The translations under genes and the position numbers were made by a program. This document shows positions 49,373-57,213 of a DNA stretch of 64,000 bases, one piece after another. The notes under the pieces are model-generated. The model had not been told where the DNA came from, did no database searches, and saw nothing but the letters and a program-made list of their open reading frames with translations. Position 1 is the first letter of the stretch; each line of letters starts with the position of its first letter. The DNA is from Cyclobacteriaceae bacterium (GTDB lineage Bacteria; Bacteroidota; Bacteroidia; Cytophagales; Cyclobacteriaceae). The stretch covers positions 3,519,501 to 3,583,500 of the forward strand of contig CP075525.1 in assembly GCA_025808415.1 (NCBI GenBank), given 5' to 3'.

Positions 49373-49417
49373 TAAAATTCGTCAAATTATTGTTTCGATA
49401 ATGTAACGAAAGTTACA
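49373..49417 (-). promoter_or_regulatory. CRP/FNR-like dyad upstream of the DsrE operon
   Basis: TGTAAC-GAAA-GTTACA (49402-49417) is a perfect palindrome (TGTAA-N6-TTACA). At the shared distance the -7 position reads GAATTTTA, only a partial match to TAnnTTTG. The dyad centre is about 60 bases before the ATG at 49350. Confidence 0.55.
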
Positions 49418-49464
49418 GTTGAATTTGCATTTATCCTTGCTTATCCTGCTGTAGGATATTACGC

Positions 49465-50889
49465 TTAAAAATAGTAATCCAGCACAAAGCTCACGTGGTG
49501 CGTATCCACCTTATTGTGATAATAAGAAGGTATTTGTTCAAGGCCGCTAACCATGTTGCCTTTGTACAGGTAAAGTACATCGGCCTGGAGGCCCTGTAAA
49601 AAGCCACTGAATTTGTACCGCATGCGCATGTTCATTTGGTAAAAAGATGGCAGGGTATATTTATTCAAGCGTGCATCGGCCACCGAGGGCAGTACAAACA
49701 AACCGGCCGAGGTTTGCAGCGACAGGTGCTTTTGTTTGTCGAGCAGGCGGTTGTTCTGCACCATCATGGCATGTACATCGCCCATCCCTTCCATACGCTC
49801 GCGTTGCATAAACGTGTAAAAGGATTCAACGCCCCACTCGCGCGGAAACAAGAACCGCCCATGGGCGGTAATTCGTGTATAGTTAATATTCCATTCTTCA
49901 CTTGTTCTGTTATTAATTGCACTGGCGCGAAGGCTAAAGCTATGCGATTGCTCATCCGCACCGATGTATTGTTTTTCAATGGAAAGCGTATCGGCATACA
50001 ATGATTTTTGCCAGGCATACTGAAGGCCGGCCATCCACGTTACGGATGGTTTCTTTTTTCTGAATTCAACTTTTTGCAAAGCCATGTTGAACAGGTTATT
50101 GGCATGATAATTCCACAATTGGTAGTTCAATCCTTTTACCGGAAGTAGCTCTGCCTGACCGATAAAAACATGTTTAGTGCTGATATTGCCTGCATAAGCA
50201 GCCTTGTTGCCATTTACAGCTCTTCCCATAGGATACACCCCCACCGAATTTCCCATACCATACCAGTGTATGGTACCGCGTGGTGATGTTTGCCACAGCA
50301 ACCCTGTTTTAAACCTTACTTTTTTCCATTCATTCAACTCAGCCCAGGCCCCCTCCTGCAGGTTGGGCCGCATGCGGCCATCTTGCAAATTGATCATGGG
50401 GGTTTTTAAATGAAACTTACCTACCTGCAGGTATGATTTATTTTCCTGCGAGATATAATACCGTATGTAAAGATCTTCAAGCCTGTCCAGGTCTTCGTGA
50501 TTATCGGGATTAGTAACATCAAAAAGTCCGATTTCATAGCGATTAAGGTAGGGAGGCTGCGGGCCCAAGTGTGAGGATGCAAGGTTATAGATAATAAACC
50601 CCGACATACCCACCTGAAAATTTTTGATAATTGGTGAATAATATCCCAGGCCACCGCCAATGCCCTGTGCGTAATAGTCAGGATAATCGCGATGATTAAC
50701 GGTGCCCATAAAAAAACTTCGCACATGCCCTTCAAACGTGCCTAGTTTATGCAACACATTGCACAAACTGTCATTTTCAATGCATTGTTGATTGATGATT
50801 GCCCTTCGGGCAGACCAACTGGGATCTTGGTGTTGTGCTTTTCCGGCAATGAAATTCACGATGAATAATAGAGGTAAAATCCAGCGCAT
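49465..50889 (-). CDS. OprD-like outer-membrane porin
   Basis: 474 aa, signal peptide (ends GKAQ). TFEGHVRSFFMGTVN, DYYAQGIGGGLGYYSP and FQVGMSGFIIYNLASS resemble the OprD family N-terminal strands, and the last strand HHVSFVLDYYF ends in Phe as outer-membrane barrels do. Probably a specific pore for small solutes, perhaps for a sulfur substrate by context. It follows the TsdA-like cytochrome by 8 bases. Confidence 0.68.
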   Translation of the reverse strand: MRWILPLLFIVNFIAGKAQHQDPSWSARRAIINQQCIENDSLCNVLHKLGTFEGHVRSFFMGTVNHRDYPDYYAQGIGGGLGYYSPIIKNFQVGMSGFIIYNLASSHLGPQPPYLNRYEIGLFDVTNPDNHEDLDRLEDLYIRYYISQENKSYLQVGKFHLKTPMINLQDGRMRPNLQEGAWAELNEWKKVRFKTGLLWQTSPRGTIHWYGMGNSVGVYPMGRAVNGNKAAYAGNISTKHVFIGQAELLPVKGLNYQLWNYHANNLFNMALQKVEFRKKKPSVTWMAGLQYAWQKSLYADTLSIEKQYIGADEQSHSFSLRASAINNRTSEEWNINYTRITAHGRFLFPREWGVESFYTFMQRERMEGMGDVHAMMVQNNRLLDKQKHLSLQTSAGLFVLPSVADARLNKYTLPSFYQMNMRMRYKFSGFLQGLQADVLYLYKGNMVSGLEQIPSYYHNKVDTHHVSFVLDYYF

Positions 50890-50897
50890 TAGTTCAC

Positions 50898-51971
50898 TTA
50901 TTTGGAAGCAACAGCTTTGTTCAACATTTTTCGCTTCTCAACAATGGGCTTGAATGGCCCGTACTTATGTTGTTCTTCAGGAAAGTCATCATGAAAAGGC
51001 CCGAACGGGTGATCGATTGGTTTTTTAGAAATATCGGGCCAGTCGTTGCTAAGGTCCTTAACCGGATGATGCAGGGAGTTCACATACGCGGCAACATCCC
51101 AGGCCTCCTCATCGGTAAGTTGCGGTTCATTGTAGGTAGCACCTAACGGCATGTTTGCTTTTACATACCCGGCAAAGCGTGAAATGCGGTATAAGCCAGC
51201 ACCCAGGTTATAACTCTTTGCGCCCCACAATGGCGGATAGGTCCAGGCTGTTCCTTCCCGGTTGAGAATTCCTTCACCGGTTGCCCCATGACACACCACA
51301 CATTTCTGTTCATATACTACTTTGCCATTTTCAGGGCTGGCGGCACGGTCCAGGTAAATAAGTTCAACAAGTCCTGAACCTTTAGGGCTCTCCCCTTTCG
51401 GAACATTTTTACCCAGCCAGTTGATGTAAGCAACAATAGCTTTCATCTCCTTACTGTCATTGTCCAGTGCAGAACCGTTCAGGCTACGTTCAAAGCAATC
51501 GTTCACACGCTTCTCGATGGTCTCCTCCGTACCGGAACGCGGACGGTACTTGGGATAGGTTGAAGCCACGGCACTATAATTATTCCCGAAGGGCTTAGTG
51601 CCCGCATCAAGGTGGCAGTTCTGGCAATTCATGCCGTTGCTCATGGCCGCTACTTTTCCATTGGGTCCCAAATATTCGGCCGTGTGTGCAATTAGCTCCT
51701 TACCGTAACGGATAAGGTCACCCGCTTCATCGCCCGGAATCGTTGACTCGTCAGGGGCACGCCACAAATCCGGAATGGTTGAACCGTTGGTTGTTGTCAA
51801 CTTCGGCTTAATGGCTTCACGATCGGTTGAAAACCATGCTGTAACCTCCGGGGCAAAAAATAATGAACCCACCATGGCCACAACCAGCATCACCATCACC
51901 AAGATCAACGTAACCAGTGTTGCGGTTAGCTTGACAAGGGTAGCGTCTGATGAACTGTTAGGCTTGCTCAT
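50898..51971 (-). CDS. TsdA-like dihaem cytochrome c (thiosulfate dehydrogenase family)
   Basis: 357 aa, anchored by one N-terminal helix (about 13-40). Two haem sites: CQNCH (116-120) and CVVCH (224-228). Between them lie YPKYRPRSGTEETIEKRVND, then CFERSLNGSAL and EMKAIVAYINWLG, the TsdA signature. Cys159 is 39 residues after the first haem His, where TsdA has its Cys haem ligand. TsdA oxidises thiosulfate to tetrathionate, or the reverse. A Met ligand of haem 2 may be in NMPLGA. Operon with YeeE genes and the porin. Confidence 0.82.
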   Translation of the reverse strand: MSKPNSSSDATLVKLTATLVTLILVMVMLVVAMVGSLFFAPEVTAWFSTDREAIKPKLTTTNGSTIPDLWRAPDESTIPGDEAGDLIRYGKELIAHTAEYLGPNGKVAAMSNGMNCQNCHLDAGTKPFGNNYSAVASTYPKYRPRSGTEETIEKRVNDCFERSLNGSALDNDSKEMKAIVAYINWLGKNVPKGESPKGSGLVELIYLDRAASPENGKVVYEQKCVVCHGATGEGILNREGTAWTYPPLWGAKSYNLGAGLYRISRFAGYVKANMPLGATYNEPQLTDEEAWDVAAYVNSLHHPVKDLSNDWPDISKKPIDHPFGPFHDDFPEEQHKYGPFKPIVEKRKMLNKAVASK

Positions 51972-52007
51972 GGCCGTTACTTTGCTTCAACTTGTTGGGC
52001 TAAAATC

Positions 52008-52520
52008 TTAATGCGGAAGTTTATCGCGCAGTAATCCGTAAAACCATGTTCCGGCAATAGCGCTTAACAACGTTACCAACACCACTAAAAAACCACTGCC
52101 TATTTGTGCGAACAATGGTCCCGGACAAGCACCGGTTATCGCCCAGCCTAACCCAAACATGGAGGCGCCAATAACATTGCCCCAATGAAAATCCTTTTTA
52201 TGGAACACCACTTCTTCACCTTGCATCGTTCTGATTTTGAATTTCTTTATCAACCATACGGAGATCATCCCCACCACCACGGCTGTTCCGATAACACCAT
52301 ACATATGAAAGGAATGAAGCCGGAACATTTCCTGGATGCGATACCAGGAAATTATTTCTGCTTTCACAAAAACAATCCCGAAAAGAACGCCTACTACCAT
52401 GTACTTAAGATTGGACGCAATGGGTGTTTCACGCGTAAGCTGATCGTTAGGTGCTTCGCACTCTATCGGGTGCTCAAGCACCAGCGGATTGGTTACAAAT
52501 TCTTCTGTTGTATTCTGCAT
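52008..52520 (-). CDS. YeeE/YedE family transporter, part 2
   Basis: 170 aa from the ATG at 52520 (MQNTTEEF); a TTG at 52535 would add five residues. About four membrane helices. HWGNVIGASMFGLGWAITGACPGPLFAQIGSG contains the conserved Cys-Pro-Gly of the family. YeeE/YedE proteins take up thiosulfate or related sulfur compounds. This half pairs with the gene just upstream, whose Cys motif differs. Confidence 0.88.
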   Translation of the reverse strand: MQNTTEEFVTNPLVLEHPIECEAPNDQLTRETPIASNLKYMVVGVLFGIVFVKAEIISWYRIQEMFRLHSFHMYGVIGTAVVVGMISVWLIKKFKIRTMQGEEVVFHKKDFHWGNVIGASMFGLGWAITGACPGPLFAQIGSGFLVVLVTLLSAIAGTWFYGLLRDKLPH

Positions 52521-52538
52521 AATTTTTTCTTTCAACGT

Positions 52539-53105
52539 TTAAAATAATTTCATCAGCCAGGGAAAAATAAGGTGAACCATGGCAAAGCCACCGGCCATAA
52601 AGCAACACGTAGCCACCAACGAAGGCCATTGTAAAGTTGACAATCCCATGATGGAATGACCGGATGTACAGCCACCGGCATAACGTGTTCCGAAGCCCAC
52701 TAAAAATCCGCCCAGCACAAAAAACACCATCCCCTTTAGGCTAAACAGGTTCTCAAAACTGAAAATGAAAGCCGGCATCAGCTCATTATCCACCGCTACA
52801 TTCAATGCTTCAAGATCATTAACCGTTTTTACCGAAACCTGAATTGGGTCGGGATTACTGAGCAATTGTGTAGCCACCAATCCACCCAACAGCACACCAC
52901 CCACAAAAAATAAATTCCATATTTCCCTGCGCCAGTTGTACTTAAAGAAAGAGATATTGGCGGGCAAACAAGCCGCACAAATGTGCCGCAACGAAGAGGA
53001 TATACCGAAATGTTTATTACCCAATAACAACAATGCCGGTACAGTAAGACCAATAAGGGCTCCGGCAACATACCAGGGCCACGGTTGACGAATAAATTCT
53101 AGCAT
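52539..53105 (-). CDS. YeeE/YedE family transporter, part 1
   Basis: 188 aa, about four membrane helices. [24 protein letters not shown] is the YeeE/YedE Cys motif. The tandem of two short genes is the split form of a fused YeeE/YedE transporter. First gene of the YeeE-YeeE-cytochrome-porin operon, behind a dyad and a good -7 box. Confidence 0.9.
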   Translation of the reverse strand: MLEFIRQPWPWYVAGALIGLTVPALLLLGNKHFGISSSLRHICAACLPANISFFKYNWRREIWNLFFVGGVLLGGLVATQLLSNPDPIQVSVKTVNDLEALNVAVDNELMPAFIFSFENLFSLKGMVFFVLGGFLVGFGTRYAGGCTSGHSIMGLSTLQWPSLVATCCFMAGGFAMVHLIFPWLMKLF

Positions 53106-53136
53106 AGGAACAGTATAGTTTTTACCAAGTTAAATA

Positions 53137-53181
53137 CAAAAATAGGTGAGCCATTACGGGGCTTCCGTAACTTTTGTAACA
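53137..53181 (-). promoter_or_regulatory. CRP/FNR-like dyad plus -7 box of the YeeE operon
   Basis: On the minus strand TGTTA-CAAAAG-TTACG (53181-53166) matches TGTAA-N6-TTACA with two changes. TATTTTTG (53144-53137) fits TAnnTTTG. The dyad centre is 29.5 bases from the box edge, the same as for thioredoxin and TauE. Confidence 0.6.
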
Positions 53182-53195
53182 GTACTTTAAATAGT

Positions 53196-53993
53196 TTAGA
53201 AAAAGAGCTCTTTGCCCAGGATGTAAACCCCCATAACCAACACAAACCAACCAAAAGCGGGCTTCAATTTTTCGTTGGAAATAAACCGTGTCAGGTAACT
53301 CCCCAGAAGAATGCCCGCCACGGCAAAGGCTGAAAATACGAGCATAAATGTATAGTCTATCTCCAACGCACCGCCCAAATCCCCGGTAAAGCCGATCAAT
53401 GATTTTAGAGCAATAATCATTAGTGAAGTTCCCACGGCTTGTTTCATGGGCAAACCGGCCAATAAAACAAGCGCAGGAATAATCAAAAAGCCTCCTCCTG
53501 CACCAACCAACCCGGTTATTCCGCCAACAATCAATCCTTCAGCAAAAATTAACGGGAAATTAAATTTCTTCTCCTTTGCACCCTCCGTTCCATTATTTTT
53601 TTGCTTTCTGATCATGGAAACTGATGCCAGCAACATGAGGATAGCAAACAGCACCATTACAAAAACCCCTTTACCTAAGGCAAAGTCGCCCAGGGTAAAA
53701 ACAGGATCAGGAATAGCGGGCACGGCAAGCTTTCTTACCGCATAAACTCCCACAATGGACGGGATACCAAAAAACAATGCGGTTTTAAGATCAACGTTAC
53801 CCTTTTTAAAATGACTGACTGATCCGACCGCACTGGTTAAACCAACCACAAAAAGTGAATACGCAGTTGACAGTACGGGGTCAACATCAAACAAATACAC
53901 AAGGATTGGCACCGTTAGAATGGAGCCACCGCCACCAATTAAACCTAACGTAAGACCCATAATAATTGAAGCTGCGTAACCCAGAATTTCCAT
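53196..53993 (-). CDS. TauE/SafE family sulfite exporter
   Basis: 265 aa from the ATG at 53993 (MEILGYAASIIMGLTLGLIGGGGSILTVP); an upstream ATG at 54020 overlaps the promoter. About eight helices with two GGGG/GAGGG loops (LIGGGGSIL and LVGAGGGFLIIPALV). The family exports sulfite and sulfoacetate. Likely removes sulfite made by the neighbouring oxidation enzymes. Confidence 0.88.
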   Translation of the reverse strand: MEILGYAASIIMGLTLGLIGGGGSILTVPILVYLFDVDPVLSTAYSLFVVGLTSAVGSVSHFKKGNVDLKTALFFGIPSIVGVYAVRKLAVPAIPDPVFTLGDFALGKGVFVMVLFAILMLLASVSMIRKQKNNGTEGAKEKKFNFPLIFAEGLIVGGITGLVGAGGGFLIIPALVLLAGLPMKQAVGTSLMIIALKSLIGFTGDLGGALEIDYTFMLVFSAFAVAGILLGSYLTRFISNEKLKPAFGWFVLVMGVYILGKELFF

Positions 53994-54017
53994 TCGTTGG
54001 TAAATTTTAATTTTCGG

Positions 54018-54062
54018 CAAAGGTAGATTTATACCCAGCCCAGGTCGGTAACAAAAGTCACG
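54018..54062 (-). promoter_or_regulatory. CRP/FNR-like dyad plus -7 box of the TauE gene
   Basis: GGTAA-CAAAAG-TCACG (54047-54062) on the plus strand and TACCTTTG (54025-54018) on the minus strand. The dyad centre is 29.5 bases from the box edge, identical to two other sulfur promoters in the window. The dyad touches the stop codon region of the histidine kinase gene. Confidence 0.6.
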
Positions 54063-56081
54063 TTAATTATCCTTTCCAGAACCTTGGTATTTGTTGATCG
54101 AAAATGAAAATACCGAACCTCTGCCCTCCTCACTTTCCACCCACAGCTTGCCACTATTTTTCTCTACAAAATCTTTACACAAGATTAATCCCAGACCTGT
54201 TCCCTTTTCATTGGCTGTACCGGGTGTTGAATGTTTGGCATCCAACCGGAATAATTTTTCCAACACATTTTTGTTCATGCCCACACCTGTATCCGCAACC
54301 GATACGATAACTTCATTTCCCCTTTGTTCGGCCGCGAGTTTTATGGCCCCATGCGAAGGTGTAAACTTGATGGCATTTGAAACGAGGTTACGGACTACAG
54401 TATTGATAGACTGCTGATTGGCCAGAACCTGGATTGGGACGCCTCGCTCATAGAGAATAGCAATTTCCTTCACAGCCGCCTGTGCCTGCAAAAGTTCTTT
54501 GTTTTGTTGAAGCACTTCAGTTATATCAAATACTGCCGGTTTAAAGTCAATGTTCCCGGTTTGCGATCGGGCCCACTCCAGTAAATTATTCAGGAGTGTA
54601 AAAAGATTCTTTAATGACTTGTCCAGATCCTTCGCCACCGTTTGGATATCCTCCTTGCTCAGTGCCTCAAAATGATTGATCAACAAATTCGAAAAAGAAG
54701 TAAGCGAGTTTAAGGGTCCCTTAATATCATGGCCGATAATGGAAAAGAATTTATCCTTTGTGGCGTTTAGTTGCTGAAGCTGCACATTCTGCCGTTCAAT
54801 CGTTTCGTTGATTTGCTTCAACTGCTGATTTGACCTGCGCTTGAGCAAGTACAGGTACAGCGTTAGCATAATTATTACAACACCCAATCCAATAAGCAAG
54901 AAAAGGTATTGCTGCACACGCTTTTGTTCGGCCAACTCCCGCTCACGATCGCGTTTTGCCAACTCCAGTTTCTCAATCTCTTGTTCTTTTTTTACCAGGG
55001 CGTAAAGGCTTTGCGCCTCCAACAGTTTCTGGTCGCTTTCTTCTTTTGCCATAAATTCATTCATGGCCAAAAAAAGTTCACGATAGGTTAAGGCCCGTTT
55101 GAAATCACCCAATGCTTTACACGTCAGGCTTAGGTAATCATAGCTGGTTCGCAGCGCTGCTTTTGTTTGGGCAGACTGTGCCGCCTGCAAGGCCAGCTCA
55201 AAATTGGGTAAAGCCTGCTTGTAATTTTTCTGGCGGTAGTAGTACAAACCTATGTTGTTGTAAGCTTCGGCTATCCCTTTTTTAACATCAATGGATTGAA
55301 AAACTTCCAGAGCGGCTTTGTAGTTGGCGTAGGCTCGTTCCGCATTGTTCATGCGTTCATAAACACTGCCTATTTCATTCAACAACATCCCCTCGGCCAT
55401 CCGCATGCGGTGCTTACGCCTCACCGAGAGGGCCTGTTTATAATAATCAATGGCATTTGAATAATCTTTTTGCAAAGCATAGAGTTGCGCTGTGTTGGAC
55501 AATGCCTCGGCTTCCAGGTCGGGTTGTTGCAACCGATCTTTTAGTTGCAAAGCTTCTTCAAAACTTTCAAATGCCTCATCATGCTGGCCTGCAGCAGCAT
55601 AAGCCTTACCCAAGGCATTTAATACCAGTGCAAGATTGTCAGGATCTTTTATAGTGAGGCTTACATCGCGTGCGCGTTCTAAAAATTGCAGGCTCTTTTC
55701 AATGTTAGAGGTTTCATTAAAAACATGGGCAAGGGCGAGATAAGCATAAACCTGGCCGTTAGCAATGGCAGCGGAGTCGGCCAATGTCAGTGCCTTTAAA
55801 AAGAGATCCATCGCTTCCTCATATTTATAGGCCTGCATGGCTTGCAACATGCCCATTTCCAGTTGGATAAAAATGCGGGCTGAATCATCCTGGATTTCTT
55901 TAGCCTCCAGCAGTTCATCTTGTTTCGCTTTCAGGTGCTTTTCAAGAGGCACATCATCGGCAGGCAACAAAAGGTTACGGTACCAGGCCGTTAAAGGAAT
56001 TGTTTCTTGTGCCTGCACAGCGCTCACCGGTATTAGCCCAATGCCCAGCATTACCAAAAACAACCGTGGAAAAAAAATCAT
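54063..56081 (-). CDS. TPR-containing sensor histidine kinase
   Basis: 672 aa: signal peptide (ends AVQAQ), then TPR repeats from about residue 60 to 360 (periplasmic, e.g. LALVLNALGKAYAAAGQHDEAFESFEEAL). A coiled coil and one membrane helix (LFLLIGLGVVIIMLTLYLYLL) lead to the HisKA domain with phospho-His in FFSIIGHDIKGPLNS. The ATPase domain has VRNLVSNAIKFTP, VADTGVGM and GTGLGLILCKDFVEKN. No response regulator is adjacent, so it is an orphan in this window. Confidence 0.9.
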   Translation of the reverse strand: MIFFPRLFLVMLGIGLIPVSAVQAQETIPLTAWYRNLLLPADDVPLEKHLKAKQDELLEAKEIQDDSARIFIQLEMGMLQAMQAYKYEEAMDLFLKALTLADSAAIANGQVYAYLALAHVFNETSNIEKSLQFLERARDVSLTIKDPDNLALVLNALGKAYAAAGQHDEAFESFEEALQLKDRLQQPDLEAEALSNTAQLYALQKDYSNAIDYYKQALSVRRKHRMRMAEGMLLNEIGSVYERMNNAERAYANYKAALEVFQSIDVKKGIAEAYNNIGLYYYRQKNYKQALPNFELALQAAQSAQTKAALRTSYDYLSLTCKALGDFKRALTYRELFLAMNEFMAKEESDQKLLEAQSLYALVKKEQEIEKLELAKRDRERELAEQKRVQQYLFLLIGLGVVIIMLTLYLYLLKRRSNQQLKQINETIERQNVQLQQLNATKDKFFSIIGHDIKGPLNSLTSFSNLLINHFEALSKEDIQTVAKDLDKSLKNLFTLLNNLLEWARSQTGNIDFKPAVFDITEVLQQNKELLQAQAAVKEIAILYERGVPIQVLANQQSINTVVRNLVSNAIKFTPSHGAIKLAAEQRGNEVIVSVADTGVGMNKNVLEKLFRLDAKHSTPGTANEKGTGLGLILCKDFVEKNSGKLWVESEEGRGSVFSFSINKYQGSGKDN

Positions 56082-56195
56082 AACCCTGGGATATCCATTA
56101 AAGAGGGAAAGTTACAAAAGTGAAACGATTGCGGTTTCACGCACTTTTAACAGGGCAGCAAACTTTACGTTTAATGCAGGTAAGAAGCGATAAAT

Positions 56196-56227
56196 AAAAA
56201 AGCCCGATGAAAATTCACCGGGCTTTT
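56196..56227. terminator. Terminator downstream of tRNA-Lys
   Basis: AAAAAGCCCG...CGGGCTTTT hairpin. On the minus strand the T-run follows the stem, so it ends the tRNA-Lys transcript. Confidence 0.8.
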
Positions 56228-56228
56228 G

Positions 56229-56301
56229 TGATCCCGCTGGGATTCGAACCCAGGACCCTTACATTAAAAGTGTAATGCTCTACCAACTGAGCTACGAGAT
56301 C
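56229..56301 (-). tRNA. tRNA-Lys (TTT)
   Basis: 73 nt. Acceptor GATCTCG pairs with CGGGATC (one G-T); anticodon TTT in CACTTTTAA; T-loop TTCGAAT; D-arm AGCTCAGTTGGTAGAGC. No CCA encoded. A partial copy of its 5' part lies 78 bases upstream. Confidence 0.95.
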
Positions 56302-56356
56302 AATTTATTACACCAATTTTCTAACTATCTTCTGTCGTTTCTTAGCCGTTTTAAGT

Positions 56357-56400
56357 CCTGACCGAAAGCGTCAGGGCACTACCAACTGAGCTACGAGATC
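56357..56400 (-). pseudogene. 5' fragment of tRNA-Lys joined to a 19-nt hairpin
   Basis: 56379-56400 equals 22 bases of the 5' part of tRNA-Lys (through the D-arm). It is preceded on the plus strand by the hairpin CCTGACCGAAAGCGTCAGG (56357-56375), six-base stem and seven-base loop, plus GCA. The remaining tRNA sequence is absent. The gap 56302-56356 shows nothing else. Confidence 0.75.
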
Positions 56401-56475
56401 CTAAAAATTAACTTCTTGCCTTATTTGGAGGCATTTCCGTTATTGAGGGCACAAAGGTAACACAAGGTAGCAACT

Positions 56476-57213
56476 ATGCAAAACAGGCTTTTAAAATTTG
56501 TCTTTTGTATGGGTGCGCTTTTTATTTCCAGCGCGCTTCTTACAGCACACGGGCAATCGTTATCCTATCACCTCGGCAAAGCCGATTCATTATTTGCCCA
56601 AAAACGTTATACGCAATCGATCGACCTCTATCGATCCATCCACAATCAAAAACAATACACACCAGCCATGTTCCTGAAAATGGCCTACATTGAAGAGGGC
56701 CTCGACAGGCTGGCACCGGCCCTGTATTATCTCAACTTGTATTACGTGTCATCGCACGATGACCGCGTTGTTCCAAAAATCAAAGAACTGGCCGATAAAA
56801 ACCTGCTGGAAGGCTTTGAGTTTTCAGATCGCGAACGGGCTTTGCTGCTTTATGGTAAGTACCACCTAAACCTGTCGGTAGCGCTGGCAGCTCTTGCCCT
56901 TTTTCTGATGAGCCTTGTGGTTGCCCTTCGTTACCGAAAAAAAAAGTTGCTTGGGGCATGGATCTTTTTGTTGATCGTGCTCACGCTGCTTTTACTGCAT
57001 ACCAACCTCCCTGTTCAGTCCAATTACGCAATTGTTTCTACGCCAAATACCTACCTGATGAGTGGTCCTTCGGCTGGGGCATCGGTTGTTCAAATTATCA
57101 ATGAAGGGCACCGCGTTAGCATAACCGGCCATAAGGATGTGTGGGTAAAAATCAGGTGGCGCGATAAAGATGCTTATATAAAAGCCGACAACCTGCTTGT
57201 GGTATCACTTTAA
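56476..57213 (+). CDS. TPR plus SH3b membrane protein
   Basis: 245 aa. Signal peptide (ends AHGQ), a TPR-like region (LGKADSLFAQKRYTQSIDLYRSIHN; PAMFLKMAYIEEGLDRLAPALYYLNLYY), two helices (about 130-175) and a C-terminal bacterial SH3 (TYLMSGPSAGASVVQIINEGHRVSITGHKDVWVKI). The layout resembles BatE proteins, but no bat operon is next to it. Convergent with the large T9SS gene, overlapping by four bases. Confidence 0.78.
   Translation: MQNRLLKFVFCMGALFISSALLTAHGQSLSYHLGKADSLFAQKRYTQSIDLYRSIHNQKQYTPAMFLKMAYIEEGLDRLAPALYYLNLYYVSSHDDRVVPKIKELADKNLLEGFEFSDRERALLLYGKYHLNLSVALAALALFLMSLVVALRYRKKKLLGAWIFLLIVLTLLLLHTNLPVQSNYAIVSTPNTYLMSGPSAGASVVQIINEGHRVSITGHKDVWVKIRWRDKDAYIKADNLLVVSL

Noticed and set aside
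56111..56126. GTTACAAAAGTGAAAC upstream of the histidine kinase as a fifth CRP/FNR-like site
   Set aside because: Two or more mismatches in the dyad and no TAnnTTTG at the shared spacing; it would also overlap the start codon.
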